NCBI GenBank assembly: GCA_016875015.1
Contig: VGSJ01000010.1
Location: forward strand, 1-56,718
From: Deltaproteobacteria bacterium
GTDB lineage: Bacteria > Desulfobacterota > Desulfobaccia > Desulfobaccales > 0-14-0-80-60-11
DNA: 56,718 nucleotides
Direction: 5' to 3'
Position numbers and translations under genes: made by a program. The notes beneath the pieces were generated by a model. It worked only from the letters and a program-made list of their open reading frames with translations. It had not been told where the DNA came from and ran no database searches. This document shows positions 26,099-34,590 of the stretch, piece by piece (the first letter of the stretch is position 1; each line of letters begins with the position of its first letter).

Positions 26099-26776
26099 CT
26101 ATCCCTGGCTGAGCCTGCCCAGGGCCTTAGTAAGCTCCATCGCCACCCCCAGGCCCTGCCGGGCCTCTTTGCTGCCCATGACGCTCAGCATGCCTAAGGG
26201 GCCCAAGGGCTTGGTTCCCTTCAAGTTGATTCCCATGGGTAGATCCAGGATCCGATTCATGAAATCAACCATCTGGGGATCGGATAACTTTTTCAGCATA
26301 CTCAGCATGAGCACAAAGGCGTCGCTCATGTCGGCAATTTCCTCGGCGTCGTAATGAGCCGCCACCTTGGCGCGGACTTCCAGCATGGCTACGTAGGTGC
26401 GGAAGACCCCCTTGCGCTCCAGGTTATCCATGTAGTTAATGAGATTGGGAACGGCGCTTTTCAGCAGGGGCTCCATGGAGTTCCAAAGCTCGAACATGTT
26501 CTCCATCATCTCCAAGCCTTGGGTGAGGTTGCGCAGATTGCGCATGCCTTGTTTTATCAGGGCGAAGACGTCTTCCAGTTGAAAGCCGGACTCCACCATG
26601 CCCAGTTCATTGATCAAGAGTCTGACGGTCGAGTTCATCAGGGGAGAAATATCGGCTTTCAGCTCCGCCAGGCTCTGTTGGGCCTTGACCAGGGTCTGCA
26701 ACTGGCCCTCCATCCGGTCCAGTCTTTCCAGGAGCAGGTCTTCTTTACTCGGTTTTTTCTCGGTTTTATCGGGCAT
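26099..26776 (-). CDS. DUF1641-family protein
   Basis: The 225-residue protein from ATG 26776 (GGAG upstream) has an N-terminal coiled coil (LLLERLDRMEGQLQTLVKA) and a largely helical DUF1641-type body (ADISPLMNSTVRLLINELG, GLEMMENMFELW, PLGPLGMLSVMGSKEARQGL). No TM helix and no cysteines. DUF1641 proteins are uncharacterised but recur beside SQR-like flavoproteins and formate-dehydrogenase-type genes; a role as a partner subunit of the flavoprotein is my inference. It begins 14 bases after the flavoprotein gene ends. Confidence 0.8.
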   Translation of the reverse strand: MPDKTEKKPSKEDLLLERLDRMEGQLQTLVKAQQSLAELKADISPLMNSTVRLLINELGMVESGFQLEDVFALIKQGMRNLRNLTQGLEMMENMFELWNSMEPLLKSAVPNLINYMDNLERKGVFRTYVAMLEVRAKVAAHYDAEEIADMSDAFVLMLSMLKKLSDPQMVDFMNRILDLPMGINLKGTKPLGPLGMLSVMGSKEARQGLGVAMELTKALGRLSQG

Positions 26777-26790
26777 GCCCTTCTCCTCTC

Positions 26791-28035
26791 TCAACCATAG
26801 ACATGGTAGACATGGCCGAGCATTTTTCCGGCCATGAACATTTGGGGTTCCAGGGGCAGCTCCTTACCCTTGAGCATCATGTTGAAGTAGACCCATTTGA
26901 ACATCATCTTACCCCAGTAGTTGAAGTGGCTTTCGCCCAGGAGGGTGAAGGGTCCCAGGCCCGGGAAGGGATACTTGCCCGGCAGGGGTTCGACCTTATA
27001 GTTGAAGTCGATGAGGCTGGCCTTCTCGTAGCCGGTGACGATGAAGCAGGTGGAGTGGCCGTCGTATTCCGGTAAGGGTTCCTGGCCGTCGATTTCCCGG
27101 AGCAGGTTTTCCACGATGATATCCGATTCATAGTGGGCCACGGCCCCGGCCTTGGAGGTGGGGACGTTGGTGGCATCGCCCACGATGTACATATTCTCGA
27201 ACTGTTTGGACTTCAAGGTGCCGTGGTCCGTGTCGAGGTAACCCATGGGGTCGCCGATTTCGCTGTCGATGATGACCTGGGCGCCGAAGTTGGGCGGGAT
27301 TGCCACCAGCAGATCGTAATTGACCTCGTCGCCTTTGGCGGAGACGATAGTTTTGTCGCCGACGTTGACCTCGGCGATATCGAAGTTCGGGGTGATCTTG
27401 ATGTTCTTCTCTACGCACAGTTTGGTCAAGGCCGCGGTGGCCACCGGCTTGGTGAAGGCCCCGGAAAGCGGGGTCACCAGTTCCAGTTCGATGTCATCCC
27501 GGACCCCGTTGACCGAAAAGTACCAGTCGGCCATGAAGATGAACTCCAGGGGCGCCACCGGGCATTTGATGGGCATTTCGGCAATGTTTAAGACGATCTT
27601 GCCTTTTTTGAAATATTTCCATCTCTTGTAAAGGGCGATGGCGCCATCGGGGGTATAGAAGTCATGGATATCGCCCCGCCAGTCGTCCCGCATGCCCTCG
27701 ACTTCGTCCGGCATGATCCGGCAGCCCGTGCCCACCACCAGCCAGTCGTAGTCAACATGACCCTTTTTGGTCTTGATCCGCTTCTTCACCGGATCGATGT
27801 TGGTCACTTCGTCCAGGACGAAATCGATGCCCGGGAGGACGAAATCCATCTTGGGCTTGATGCACTCCTCCGGCTTGTAAACCCCGAAGGGAATGAAGAG
27901 CCAGCCCGGCTGGTAGTGATGCTGCCGGTCCCGGTCAATGACGGTGATCTTCCAGTCGTCGTCCAGCTTCTCTCGCATTTTGGTGGCCACCATGGTGCCA
28001 CCAGATCCATAACCCAAAATAACCAGTTTTTTCAT
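26791..28035 (-). CDS. sulfide:quinone oxidoreductase-like FAD flavoprotein
   Basis: SQRs oxidise sulfide to polysulfide or thiol-bound sulfur and pass electrons to quinone. From ATG 28035 (AGGCGAGG upstream) the 414 residues show the FAD Rossmann motif (KLVILGYGSGGTMVATKM), a second nucleotide segment (DYDWLVVGTGCR), the FAD-contact motif YIVGDATNVPTSKAG (283-297) and a membrane-associating C-terminus with many aromatic residues. Cys158 in IKCPVAPLEF and Cys330 in GHSTCFIVTGYEKA match the two redox cysteines of SQR; the third cysteine, near residue 125 in classical enzymes, is not in place (Cys105 is the nearest). This suggests a distant SQR type, possibly with a substrate other than free sulfide. 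Confidence 0.85.
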   Translation of the reverse strand: MKKLVILGYGSGGTMVATKMREKLDDDWKITVIDRDRQHHYQPGWLFIPFGVYKPEECIKPKMDFVLPGIDFVLDEVTNIDPVKKRIKTKKGHVDYDWLVVGTGCRIMPDEVEGMRDDWRGDIHDFYTPDGAIALYKRWKYFKKGKIVLNIAEMPIKCPVAPLEFIFMADWYFSVNGVRDDIELELVTPLSGAFTKPVATAALTKLCVEKNIKITPNFDIAEVNVGDKTIVSAKGDEVNYDLLVAIPPNFGAQVIIDSEIGDPMGYLDTDHGTLKSKQFENMYIVGDATNVPTSKAGAVAHYESDIIVENLLREIDGQEPLPEYDGHSTCFIVTGYEKASLIDFNYKVEPLPGKYPFPGLGPFTLLGESHFNYWGKMMFKWVYFNMMLKGKELPLEPQMFMAGKMLGHVYHVYG

Positions 28036-28151
28036 AAACCTCGCCTTTCTTATGGTCTGTTCCAGTCCCGCAAAGGGGTTCTGGAAGTTAATCACGCGCC
28101 CCTAATCTTAGCGCATATCGCTAAGAGAGCAAGAGCAGGTTGAGTACCGAG

Positions 28152-28979
28152 TCAAGGGGTACGGAGAAACTCCCGCACCAGGCGTCTCCAGCCCAATTTG
28201 GGATAATGACCGTAGATGTCGTCGATGATTATCCCTCCGGAGGGAAGGGTGACGCCTGCCGCGGATTCCAGCATTCCCAGAAGCTTATGGGCCTCATTTT
28301 CGATCCAGGCGGCGTTGCGCTGGCCAAAGAGCAGTTTTTCCAGGTCCAGCTTGAGATTAGTGGGGGTGACGACACACAGCCAACCCTCACCGTAGGGGTC
28401 GTCATGGGCCAGAGCAGCTCTTGCCCGGACCCTGGGATTCACGACCTCGACCACGCCATCCAGGGGCGCCAGGACGGCGGCCTCTTTCCCCTGGCGGACC
28501 AGGTGCAGGCCCACGCGGTCACGCTGAAATTCCTCCCCGGGGGATGGCAGCCTCATCTCGTCCGCGGGACCCAGAACTTTCTGGGAAAAATCATCCAGGC
28601 CGATGCGCACCCGGCCGCAGGTCTCCAAAGCCACCCAGGAATGACCCTGGTGCAGATAGATGGAAGTGGGCGCCCCAAACCCATAGACCTCCCTAACTTG
28701 AGGTCGGTCCAGACTGGCATAGCACTCCGATTGATCCTCCAGAAGTTGGTCGAAGGAGCGCTGCCGCATCTTTTCCCTCAGGGGCAAGATGCGGTCCGGC
28801 TGGTACGTCGTCAGTTCGCACGCGTCCCGCAGGGTCAGATCCTGGGCGGCGACTGCGGTCATGGCGCGATCGAATTCACAACTGGCGCAGTCAAAACAAT
28901 GATGGCACATCTTGAAATCGACCACGCCGGCTTCCATCCAGATGCAAGGCTTTTTCCCATCGGAGACGGCATCAATCAT
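28152..28979 (-). CDS. GcvH-like protein 1, with Cys-rich N-terminal region
   Basis: Last of four GcvH-like genes in transcription order. Residues 1-100 hold a Cys-rich motif (CIWMEAGVVDFKMCHHC, then DCASCEFD), probably a metal site. The GcvH-like lipoyl fold follows (YLHQGHSWVALETCGRVRIG, DDFSQKVLGPADEMRLP, DDPYGEGWL) with a C-terminal tail shared by all four (DIYGHYPKLGWRRLVREFL). In the loop that normally reads ESVKAASD the sequence is RQGKEAAV: in ungapped alignment the lipoyl-Lys position is Gly. ATG 28979 is chosen over TTG 28994. It may carry sulfur or acyl groups, or no cofactor at all. Confidence 0.82.
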   Translation of the reverse strand: MIDAVSDGKKPCIWMEAGVVDFKMCHHCFDCASCEFDRAMTAVAAQDLTLRDACELTTYQPDRILPLREKMRQRSFDQLLEDQSECYASLDRPQVREVYGFGAPTSIYLHQGHSWVALETCGRVRIGLDDFSQKVLGPADEMRLPSPGEEFQRDRVGLHLVRQGKEAAVLAPLDGVVEVVNPRVRARAALAHDDPYGEGWLCVVTPTNLKLDLEKLLFGQRNAAWIENEAHKLLGMLESAAGVTLPSGGIIIDDIYGHYPKLGWRRLVREFLRTP

Positions 28980-29000
28980 GGTCTTGCTTCCCAAATGAGG

Positions 29001-29768
29001 TTAGGATCTTTTCTTCCAGTTCCGGGTCACATTGGTTAAGAAAAACTCCTTGACCAAACGCCGCCAGCCCATCTGGGGATAATGGCTGAAGACATCATCG
29101 ATGATGCCGCCGCCGCTGGGGAGGGTGGCCCCCGCCGTAGTGTCTATGAGGTTCAGTAACCGGCAGGACTCTTTCTCGATCCAGGCGGCGTTCTTCTCGG
29201 CAGAGAACAGGTTAGCCAAATTGTGCTGGAGATTGGCGGGCTTGACCTTAAACAGCCAGCCTTCGCCATAGGGATCGTCGTGGAGTAGGCGGGGCTTCGC
29301 ACGAACCTTGGGGTTGACTTCCGTGATCATGCCGTCCACCGGCGCCTCGAAGGAAGCCTTGTTTGCCTTTTTGACCACTGCCATACAAACGTGATCCTGA
29401 TAAAAAACCGTGCCCACGGCAGGCAACCTCAGCTCGTCGGCCGGTCCCAGGAGTTTCTGGGAAAAATCATCCAATCCCACCCGCACTTCGCCGGTGTCTT
29501 CGAGGGCCACCCAGGCATGGCCATGGTGCAAATAATAGTCGCTGGGGGGTGATTTAATACCGAAGGCTTCCGCCATCTCCGGCCCCGGGGAGGGGGACCG
29601 GCTAGCGGTGCCATCCTCTTTTAAGGGGTGATGGTTGACAAACCAAATGGCCCCGCATTGACGACAAGCGCACTTAAACTGGGGTTTGGCTCCACCTTCA
29701 TGGCCGTGAACCTCCACCACCAACCAATGCCCGCACATGGCCCCGCAATTCTGGCAATCAAGTTTCAT
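29001..29768 (-). CDS. GcvH-like protein 2, with N-terminal zinc ribbon
   Basis: The 255-residue protein starts with a zinc-ribbon-like region (MKLDCQNCG, then CACRQCGAIWF), continues with a linker and the GcvH-like fold (YYLHHGHAWVALEDTGEVRV, DDFSQKLLGPADELRLPAVG, LHDDPYGEGWLFKVKP) and ends with the shared tail (GWRRLVKEFFLTN, then basic KKRS). The loop is VVKKANKASFEAP: the canonical Lys position is Ala, while a Lys sits two residues later. ATG 29768 has GGAGG upstream. It lies 40 bases after gene 3 and 21 bases before gene 1. Confidence 0.85.
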   Translation of the reverse strand: MKLDCQNCGAMCGHWLVVEVHGHEGGAKPQFKCACRQCGAIWFVNHHPLKEDGTASRSPSPGPEMAEAFGIKSPPSDYYLHHGHAWVALEDTGEVRVGLDDFSQKLLGPADELRLPAVGTVFYQDHVCMAVVKKANKASFEAPVDGMITEVNPKVRAKPRLLHDDPYGEGWLFKVKPANLQHNLANLFSAEKNAAWIEKESCRLLNLIDTTAGATLPSGGGIIDDVFSHYPQMGWRRLVKEFFLTNVTRNWKKRS

Positions 29769-29808
29769 GCGATCATACCTCCACTGGACGGCCTTCAGCC
29801 GGTCCCGT

Positions 29809-30426
29809 TTAAGATCTTTTCTTCCAGTTCTGGGTTAAGTTGGTTAAGAGGAACTCCTTAACCAGACGCCGCCAGCCCAACTGGGGATAATGGCCGTAAA
29901 CATCATCGAGGATGTTGCCGCCACTGGGGAGGGTGGCGCCGATGGTGGTGTTCATGAGATAAAATAATCGCTGGGACTCTTGTTCGATCCAGGTGACATT
30001 GGATTCACCATAAAACAAGTTCTCCAGATTTTGTTGGAGATTGGTCGGCTTGACCCTGAACAACCACCCTTCTCCATAGGGATCCTCATGGATCAGGCCG
30101 GGCCGCTGTCGCACCTTGGGATTGATCGCCTCGATAGTGCCATCCACCGGGGCCTCGATGGAGGCTTTATATCCCTCTCTGAGCAAGGCCATGCAAAGAT
30201 GATCCTGATAATAAACCTTGCCGATCTCGGGTAACTTAACCTCGTCAGCCGGGCCCAGGATTTTCTGGGAAAAAGCATCCAAACCCACCCGCACCTGGCC
30301 GGCGGCTTCGAGCACCGCCCAGGTGTGTCCCCGGTGCAGGTAGTAAGTACTGGTGGGCACTTGAAAACCGAAAACGTCGGCAATCTGAGGCCTTATTGAG
30401 TGGGCCTGGCAATCCTTGCAATTCAT
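29809..30426 (-). CDS. GcvH-like protein 3
   Basis: A 205-residue GcvH-like protein with only a short CxxC start (MNCKDC) in place of the zinc ribbon. The fold motifs are YYLHRGHTWAVLEAAGQVRV, DAFSQKILGPADEVKLP and HEDPYGEGWLFRVKPT; the tail (DDVYGHYPQLGWRRLVKEFL) ends in KKRS like genes 2 and 4. The loop REGYKASIEAP has Gly at the canonical lipoyl-Lys position with Lys two residues on. GGAGG precedes ATG 30426. Classical GcvH has about 130 residues, so the extra 50-70 at the C-terminus mark a distinct subfamily. Confidence 0.85.
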   Translation of the reverse strand: MNCKDCQAHSIRPQIADVFGFQVPTSTYYLHRGHTWAVLEAAGQVRVGLDAFSQKILGPADEVKLPEIGKVYYQDHLCMALLREGYKASIEAPVDGTIEAINPKVRQRPGLIHEDPYGEGWLFRVKPTNLQQNLENLFYGESNVTWIEQESQRLFYLMNTTIGATLPSGGNILDDVYGHYPQLGWRRLVKEFLLTNLTQNWKKRS

Positions 30427-30490
30427 GACTTGAACCTCCGCCTTATTTGTTCGCCTGACCTGATCTTCACCGGGGCCTTGGGCCGGTTTT

Positions 30491-31111
30491 TCAGGACCTC
30501 TTCTTCCAATCCTTGGTCAGGCCGGTGAGGAGAAACTCCTGCACCAGGCGCCGCCAACCCAGCTGGGGATAATGGCTGTAGATATCGTCGATGAAAGTGC
30601 CGCCATCCGGGACGGTGACCCCGACTTTGGTCTCCATGAGGTTCATCAAACGATGGGACTCTTGGTAGATCCAGTCGGCATTATCCTTTTCATAGAACAA
30701 GTTAGCCAAATTGCGCTGGAGATTAGTCGGCCTGACTCTGAGCAGCCAGCCTTCGCCATACGGGTCGTCGTGGATCAGGCTGGGGTTTTCCCGGACCTTG
30801 GGGTTTACTGCCGCGATGGCGCCATCCACCGGCGCCAGGAAGGAAGCTTTCTGTCCTTGCTTGAGCAGAGCCATACAAATGTGATCCTGATAATAGAGCA
30901 TGCCGACCGCGGGTAACTTAACCTCGTCTGCCGGGCCTAAGACCTTCTGGGAAAAGTCATCCATTCCCACCCTTACCAGGCCGGTGTCTTCGAGTACTGC
31001 CCAGGCGTGCCCCCGGTGTAAGTAATAGTCACTGATGGGCACTTGAAAACCGAAGACTTCCATCATCTGCGCCCCTGGGGAAAGTGCCTGGTTATCTTGG
31101 CTATTCCTCAT
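30491..31111 (-). CDS. GcvH-like protein 4, N-terminal zinc ribbon lost by frameshift
   Basis: First gene of the operon. The open frame from ATG 31111 gives 206 residues with the same fold and tail as gene 3; the loop is KQGQKASFLAP. Upstream, ATG 31248 (GGAGG nine bases before) starts MKCKKCGHWRIEILYHDR in one frame. From about 31185 the next frame reads CICRECGKTWFIYKHHLFK and runs on into ATG 31111 without a stop. Together these match the zinc ribbon of gene 2, so a single-base loss near 31187-31192 has split the gene. AAGGAGGGG right before ATG 31111 could allow a restart without the zinc ribbon. Confidence 0.8.
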   Translation of the reverse strand: MRNSQDNQALSPGAQMMEVFGFQVPISDYYLHRGHAWAVLEDTGLVRVGMDDFSQKVLGPADEVKLPAVGMLYYQDHICMALLKQGQKASFLAPVDGAIAAVNPKVRENPSLIHDDPYGEGWLLRVRPTNLQRNLANLFYEKDNADWIYQESHRLMNLMETKVGVTVPDGGTFIDDIYSHYPQLGWRRLVQEFLLTGLTKDWKKRS

Positions 31112-31430
31112 CTGCCCCTCCTTAAACAGGTGGTGTTTGTAAATAAACCAGGTCTTCCCACACTCACGGCAGATACACTTGCCATGTGGCTTGTCCTGTC
31201 GTGATAGAGAATTTCAATCCGCCAATGCCCGCATTTCTTGCACTTCATGAGCCTTGACCTCCACCCCCGGATTTATTGCCATTAATTCTTGGGGAGCCTT
31301 CGTTCTCTATCAAAGCAAAAAATGGGCCAACCCAGAAATATTTTTTATAACTATCTATAATGTCTATAAATTTAACCTATGCCCCCTTCGGTCCGAAATA
31401 TTCTCAATGGGGGGAAGAGATATATTTGCC

Positions 31431-31589
31431 TGACAATCGAACATTAAATCTCCCGGAAACATATAACCTGCTGATTTTCATCATGGTTTATGTGCCAGAT
31501 AATCGAACGTAAAATAAGTCTGAAAAGGGCGAGAAAGGATAACTTATTTAATTTACATGCTATTTGTGTGTTCTATTATCGAACATGGC
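31431..31589 (-). promoter_or_regulatory. three degenerate direct repeats upstream of the GcvH operon
   Basis: On the minus strand the cores are ATGTTCGATTGTCAGGCA (ending near 31443), ACGTTCGATTATCTGGCA (near 31509) and ATGTTCGATAATAGAACA (near 31587). The centres are about 66 and 76 bases apart. The region 31249-31722 has no gene and is AT-rich at 31330-31375, where a promoter for the operon could lie. The repeats may be operator sites for a regulator or worn copies of a dispersed repeat. Confidence 0.4.
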
Positions 31590-31722
31590 TCTATCTTTTG
31601 TTGGTAAATTCGTCAGCAGACCTAAAGAGTCCGGGAAGTTTGCCGGTTGGCCATCGCGTCCTCGCCGCGGAGGCGGGGGCGCATTCAAGTTCGGTGGGGA
31701 GAGGTTACCGGTCCGGCTGCGA

Positions 31723-33438
31723 TTATGGCTTTGGGGTCAACCAGGGGCGCATATCGATCAGGCGCACATGCTGATCCATGGCCAGCGACCGGAAGCCGGG
31801 GTCGGAGAGCAAGGCAAAACGTTGCCGCCCTGCCGTGATATGTCGGATCTGCTCATCAAACGGGGCGAAAAACGGGCAGTAAAGCCGTTCGGCCAGCCCC
31901 CTGGACTCCCCGGGAACCTGGGGTTTAGCCCCGGGAAAGAGAAAGTAACCGCCCGTCAAGAAGGCCGGGGTGAAATGACGGTCATCGACGATGAGAAAGG
32001 CGATGCCGTACTTCCGACAGAAGGCCACCACCTCCTGGGGGTCGGCGGCGTAGTATGCCTTAAAGAGATCGGCCAGACGGGGTTGCATCTTGGCCCAGTA
32101 ACCCCGGCTCCAGGGGTGGGCCAGTTCATAGGTGGCAAAGGCCCGGCGTTGGGCGAAGGTCGGGATGGTGTCCATCAGGTTGGGGTGGCCGGCGATGAGG
32201 GCATCCCGGTTCGTTTCGGCTAAGGCGGCATAGACGGCGCGGTAGGCCGAGTAATCTTTGAGACCGACGCCCTCAAGGCGCCAGGCGCCCAGGGATGCTG
32301 CCGCCACCAGGGCCAGGATCGCCACAGAGCGAGGCCAGAGCGAAGCCCGGAGCGCCGTCTGCACCCCCAGGGCCAGCATTAGGCAATAAAAGAGGTTCAA
32401 GGTGTACAGGAGATAACGGTCGGGGATGAATAACTTCAGCAGGAAGAGCCGGGCCAGGAAATAAAGGGCCAGGGAGGCCGCTCCCAGGTACCAGGCGGGT
32501 TTGAGCGTTTGCCGCCAGGTGGGCCAGTCCAGGCGCCGGAGCCCGGCCGCCAACAGCGCCAGCAGGCCCGCGCCGGCCAGGCCGCCGGCCACCGGGCCCC
32601 ACGCCCGAAACGGCAGGATGAATTCCCAGGGGCTGATGAGTTCCCACAGGAGCGAGGGTTCCGGCAGGAATTGGTAGCGGCCATGGGCGTAGAACTCGGG
32701 ATGATTGACCATCTCTTGGGCGCTCACCAGAGGTCCATAGCCGTCGGCGCTGAACTGGAGGTTCATCGCCAGTACCAACACGGCTCCCAGGCCCAGAAGG
32801 AAGAAGTGGACGGCCTGAGCCGGGAAAGGCGGCGGGCTATCCCGGCCCAGGCGGGCTAGCAGCCAGGCCAGCAGCGCCGCCAGGGCCGCCACCAGGAAAA
32901 TGTAAGGGATGAACAAGGCCTGGAGCAGGAGCGCCGCGCCGGCGACCCAGGGTCGCCGCGCCAGCCAGCCCAGCCAGAAGAGGGCCAGGAGGGGGGCGGC
33001 GAAGGCCCGGGACAGACCTCCGGACAGGTTGTCCAGGAAGAAAGGCATCAGCCAGAAGCAGGCCGCCATCGCCCACCCCAGGCGGCGGTCTGCCAGGCGG
33101 GTCCCGATCTTAAAGAGGCAGATGGCCAGGGCGACGAACAGGAACCCGGGGAGGAGCTTGGAAAAGGCCAGGGGGGACACCCACCAGGAGGCCAGCCAGT
33201 AGAGACCCTTGACTCCCCAGGGGACGTAGGCCTTGGCATAGCCGGTAAGGAAGTCGCCCGGGAATAATGCCGGGTCCTGCCATTGCTGCATCCAGTAGAG
33301 CTGCTGGCGGACGTCGTCATTAATGATAAAAGGATTGGCCAGGGCCTGGAAGTGCGCCAAAACGAAGACGACCCCGGAAATCAGGGCCACCGTTAATTCG
33401 GGCCAGGGGTCCCTGATCCAGCCTCCCTGGTGCTCCAT
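31723..33438 (-). CDS. polytopic membrane protein, GT-C glycosyltransferase-like
   Basis: About 570 residues with 11-13 predicted TM helices and a C-terminal soluble part (about 410-570). The first extracytoplasmic loop carries an acidic pair (INDDVRQQLYW), as in GT-C enzymes that use polyprenyl-phosphate sugars. I do not recognise the exact family. ATG 33438 lies four bases after the stop of the acyltransferase gene; a TTG at 33459 is an alternative start. As the last gene of the seven-gene lipid/export operon it might glycosylate the exported product. That role is an inference from position. Confidence 0.7.
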   Translation of the reverse strand: MEHQGGWIRDPWPELTVALISGVVFVLAHFQALANPFIINDDVRQQLYWMQQWQDPALFPGDFLTGYAKAYVPWGVKGLYWLASWWVSPLAFSKLLPGFLFVALAICLFKIGTRLADRRLGWAMAACFWLMPFFLDNLSGGLSRAFAAPLLALFWLGWLARRPWVAGAALLLQALFIPYIFLVAALAALLAWLLARLGRDSPPPFPAQAVHFFLLGLGAVLVLAMNLQFSADGYGPLVSAQEMVNHPEFYAHGRYQFLPEPSLLWELISPWEFILPFRAWGPVAGGLAGAGLLALLAAGLRRLDWPTWRQTLKPAWYLGAASLALYFLARLFLLKLFIPDRYLLYTLNLFYCLMLALGVQTALRASLWPRSVAILALVAAASLGAWRLEGVGLKDYSAYRAVYAALAETNRDALIAGHPNLMDTIPTFAQRRAFATYELAHPWSRGYWAKMQPRLADLFKAYYAADPQEVVAFCRKYGIAFLIVDDRHFTPAFLTGGYFLFPGAKPQVPGESRGLAERLYCPFFAPFDEQIRHITAGRQRFALLSDPGFRSLAMDQHVRLIDMRPWLTPKP

Positions 33439-33442
33439 GGTT

Positions 33443-34582
33443 TCAGATGGGTTTTTCAAAGACGCGGAAGACCTTGTAACGCTGGCCGCCCAGGGCCAGA
33501 ATCACCTTGATCCAGTGCTTGAGGTTGGCCGGGACCAGGGAAAGATCGGCTATCTCGCAGGGAGTATGCTTCACCAGGTAGATATAGGCGCGCAGAAGCA
33601 AGGCCAGGTGCAAATGCCGCCGCTGGTAGGGCTGGCTGATCCCCACCACCATAGCCCGGATCTTCGTGACCGGCCGGTACTTGGCCCAATAGAGCAGGCG
33701 GAGTTTGCCCCAGAGCGTCAGACGCCCGTTTAACTGCCGGATGAGGGGATTGAGGTCCGGCAGAGCGATGCCGAAGCCGGCCACGCGGTCGTCGTCCAGG
33801 AGAGTAAAAGCCATTCCCGGGCGTAAACAGGGTTTGACCATCTCAAACATATCATCGAACTGGCGCCGGGTCAGGGGCACGTGGCCCCAGTTGGGGGCCC
33901 AGGCCGTATTGAACAGTCGGAAGACCTCATTGGCGCGGCGGTCGACTTCTTTGGGGTTGTAGGTCACGATCTCGATGTCCTGTCCGCGCATGATATCGTC
34001 ATAGCGGCGCTGCATGGCCTCCAGGTCCACCTTCCGGTTGGTGATCCTGTAGGCATGCCAATCCATGGCCTTGACAAACCCCAGGGAAGTCAAGAGGTCT
34101 TGGTAATAGGGCGGGTTATGGGTCTGGAAGATGGCCGGCATGGAGTCAAACCCCTCCACCAGCAGCCCCATCTCATCATAGATGGAGAAATTCAAGGGCC
34201 CCACCAGACGGGTCTTACCCCGCTTTCTCAGCCAGGCGGCCGCCGCCTCGAACAGGGCCGCGGCCACGTCCCGGTCCCGGATACACTCGAAGAACCCGAA
34301 GAAGCCGGTTTCCGGGCCGTGACCGGTGTCGTGGAGTCGATTGATGTGGGCTGACAGGCGCCCGACCGGCCTGCCGTCTTGGCAGGCCAAAAAATACCTG
34401 GCCTCGCCGCACTCAAAAAAAGGCCCGCGCCGGGGATCCAGAAACTGGCGCTGTTGGGAAAGAATAGGGGGCACCCAGTAAGGGTCCCCCTGATAGATCT
34501 GCCAGGGCAGGCGGAGAAATTCCCATAAGGACGCGTCACGCTGAACGGGAGAAACCGCAATCTCCCCGCTTGACTTCATCAA
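33443..34582 (-). CDS. GNAT-fold acyltransferase, bacterial-ceramide-synthase-like
   Basis: The 379-residue protein has two GNAT-like halves: the N-terminal one with DPYWVPPILSQQRQFLDP, FFECGEARYFLACQDGRPVG and TGFFGFFECIRD; the C-terminal one with WAPNWGHVPLTRRQFDDM and AFTLLDDDRVAGFGIALPDL. This family is common next to lipid genes, and from memory the Caulobacter ceramide synthase (CC_1154), which N-acylates the sphingoid base, belongs to this kind of acyl-CoA N-acyltransferase. The gene lies in the same operon as a serine-palmitoyltransferase-like enzyme, which supports that reading. The acceptor is not proven. It begins eight bases after the adaptor gene. Confidence 0.75.
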   Translation of the reverse strand: MMKSSGEIAVSPVQRDASLWEFLRLPWQIYQGDPYWVPPILSQQRQFLDPRRGPFFECGEARYFLACQDGRPVGRLSAHINRLHDTGHGPETGFFGFFECIRDRDVAAALFEAAAAWLRKRGKTRLVGPLNFSIYDEMGLLVEGFDSMPAIFQTHNPPYYQDLLTSLGFVKAMDWHAYRITNRKVDLEAMQRRYDDIMRGQDIEIVTYNPKEVDRRANEVFRLFNTAWAPNWGHVPLTRRQFDDMFEMVKPCLRPGMAFTLLDDDRVAGFGIALPDLNPLIRQLNGRLTLWGKLRLLYWAKYRPVTKIRAMVVGISQPYQRRHLHLALLLRAYIYLVKHTPCEIADLSLVPANLKHWIKVILALGGQRYKVFRVFEKPI

Positions 34583-34590
34583 TGGACCTC

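Noticed and set aside
31431-31589. CRISPR array
   Set aside because: Only three divergent repeats with unequal spacing and no cas genes nearby.
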